NCBI GenBank assembly: GCA_000955795.1
Contig: JYOB01000001.1
Location: forward strand, 146,301 to 210,300
Length of the DNA stretch: 64,000 nucleotides
Direction: 5' to 3'
Source of the DNA: Burkholderiaceae bacterium 26
GTDB taxonomy: Bacteria; Pseudomonadota; Gammaproteobacteria; Burkholderiales; Burkholderiaceae
A program made the translations under genes and the position numbers. Under the pieces are notes generated by a model. The model worked only from the letters and a program-made list of their open reading frames with translations, was not told the DNA's origin and did not search any database. Shown in pieces: positions 62,983-64,000 of this stretch. Each line of letters opens with the position of its first letter. The first letter of the stretch is position 1.

Positions 62983-63237
62983 CTATGCGCGCTTGATCAG
63001 CCGAATGATGAACAGCAGGATCACTGCACCGATCACCGCCGTGATGATCGAGCCGATCCACCCGCCGCCCAGCGAGATGCCCAGCACCCCAGCCAGCCAT
63101 CCGCCGATGAAGGCACCGACGATGCCGACCACGATGTCGACGAAGATGCCGAAACCGCCACCCTTGACCAGGATGCCGGCCAGCCAGCCCGCCACCGCGC
63201 CAATGATCAACCAGGCAATCAAACCGTGTGAGGCCAT
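62983..63237 (-). CDS. GlsB/YeaQ/YmgE-family small membrane protein
   Basis: 84-residue Gly-rich membrane protein with three hydrophobic helices (AWLIIGAVAGWLAGILVKGGG, DIVVGIVGAFIGGWLAGVLG, IGSIITAVIGAVILLFIIRLI). This is the transglycosylase-associated protein family, often stress induced. The molecular function is not established. It is a single-gene unit between two small intergenic gaps. The ATG follows GCGCGAAC. Confidence 0.88.
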   Translation of the reverse strand: MASHGLIAWLIIGAVAGWLAGILVKGGGFGIFVDIVVGIVGAFIGGWLAGVLGISLGGGWIGSIITAVIGAVILLFIIRLIKRA

Positions 63238-63349
63238 GTTCGCGCTCCAAAGAATGTGCGTTTTGAGGGACGTTACCGCACAGGCATAGTAGGCGAAGAC
63301 AGCACAATCGCGATGTGGCGCTCACACGGTTTTTGCAATTGCATCGTGC

Positions 63350-64000
63350 TCAACGGAACACGTTCACCGCCTCCACCAGGCGCGTGGCCTGAATGCGCAA
63401 GCCCTCGGCCGCCGCCGCGCTCTGGCCGACCAGCGTGGCGTTCTCCTGCGTGACCTGATCCAGATGGTTGACCGCCTGGCTGACCTGCGTGATGCCGTCG
63501 GTCTGCTGCGCCGTCGCCAGACTGATGTCGGCGATCATGGCGGAGACCTTTTTGACCTGCTCGACGATGTCGTCCATGGTCTTGCCGGCATCGTCCACCA
63601 GCCGCGCGCCCGATTCGACCTTGTCAACGCTGGTGCCGATCAGCTCCTTGATCTCCTTGGCTGCACCTGCGCTGCGCTGCGCAAGCGCGCGCACCTCGCC
63701 CGCCACGACGGCAAAACCCCGACCTTGTTCGCCGGCACGCGCGGCCTCCACGGCGGCATTGAGTGCCAGGATGTTGGTCTGGAAGGCAATGCTGTCGATC
63801 ACGCCGATGATGTCGGCAATCTGCTTGGCACTCTGCGTGATGGCGCCCATGGTGGCCACCACCTGCTCCATGGCACGGCCGCCGTTGACCGCCGCCTGCG
63901 TGGCCGCGCCCGACAGCGTATTCGCCTGCCCCGCTGTCTCTGCATTGCTGGCCACCGTGGCGGTCATTTGCGTCATGGAGCTGGAGGTTTCTTCCAGGCT
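63350..64000 (-). CDS. Methyl-accepting chemotaxis protein, C-terminal part (cut by window end)
   Basis: The reading frame enters from the right edge of the window and ends at 63350. About 216 codons are visible, all from the cytoplasmic MA signalling domain. The hairpin tip [20 protein letters not shown] is present, followed by [22 protein letters not shown]. The sensor, HAMP and membrane parts lie outside the window, so the ligand cannot be inferred. No pentapeptide tail is seen; the protein ends at about VEAVNVFR. Confidence 0.88.
   Translation of the reverse strand, partial: SLEETSSSMTQMTATVASNAETAGQANTLSGAATQAAVNGGRAMEQVVATMGAITQSAKQIADIIGVIDSIAFQTNILALNAAVEAARAGEQGRGFAVVAGEVRALAQRSAGAAKEIKELIGTSVDKVESGARLVDDAGKTMDDIVEQVKKVSAMIADISLATAQQTDGITQVSQAVNHLDQVTQENATLVGQSAAAAEGLRIQATRLVEAVNVFR

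Overview
The window is 64 kb of GC-rich, densely packed bacterial DNA. Its gene content is typical of a soil or plant-associated betaproteobacterium of the Burkholderiaceae, and a Ralstonia species is my best guess (inference from protein style and gene sets, not a database match). I see no tRNA, rRNA, CRISPR array, insertion sequence, phage gene or replication origin. The content is catabolic, transport, envelope and nitrogen genes, which would fit a secondary chromosome or megaplasmid.

Region by region. (1) 0-7.3 kb: a divergent catabolic cluster (KDG kinase, PLP-dependent deaminase, RpiR regulator, D-aminoacylase, RidA, GntP permease, KDPG aldolase). It reads as a route from an N-acylated amino-sugar acid, for example N-acetyl-D-glucosaminate, to pyruvate and glyceraldehyde-3-phosphate. 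(2) 7.3-8.4 kb: ribB behind a clear FMN riboswitch. (3) 8.4-14.1 kb: a Zn amidohydrolase divergent from an MHS transporter, class II aldolase and 2-hydroxyacid dehydrogenase set, closed by a LysR regulator. (4) 14.2-28.9 kb, envelope and efflux: an ArnT-like glycosyltransferase, a DUF333 lipoprotein, an EnvZ/OmpR-like two-component system divergent from an MdtABC plus NodT-type tripartite pump, and PagL lipid A deacylase. (5) 28.9-36.3 kb, signalling: PAS-PAS-GGDEF cyclase, an unknown gene, GtrA, a YcgR/PilZ protein, a degenerate GGDEF-EAL protein and a chemoreceptor. (6) 36.5-41.4 kb: an entericidin-like lipoprotein, two phospholipase D/cardiolipin synthase genes and an MFS exporter. (7) 41.4-51.6 kb: an AraC regulator divergent from a catabolic operon (beta-keto acid cleavage enzyme, MFS, quinone oxidoreductase, TauD dioxygenase, porin), then a tight hydrolase-DsbA-Rieske-acyl-CoA ligase set. 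(8) 51.7-53.7 kb: a DUF2239-MATE efflux operon. (9) 53.8-62.4 kb: the assimilatory nitrate/nitrite operon (transporter, nirB, nirD, FAD reductase, nasA). (10) The end: a small conserved protein, a GlsB-type membrane protein and a second, truncated chemoreceptor.

The most informative non-coding finding is upstream of the nitrate operon. A textbook sigma-54 promoter with an NtrC-like site is followed by a leader containing two hexaloop hairpins (A at loop position 1, G at position 4). The second hairpin overlaps an intrinsic terminator. This is the architecture of an ANTAR (NasR/NasT-type) antitermination leader, so nitrogen limitation would control initiation and nitrate/nitrite would control elongation. 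Other regulatory DNA includes a 13-bp inverted repeat pair around the RpiR divergent promoter, a 21-bp-spaced pair of TGGCGCCA boxes in front of the AraC-linked operon, and paired TACCCGGG boxes over a strong promoter for the DUF2239-MATE operon.
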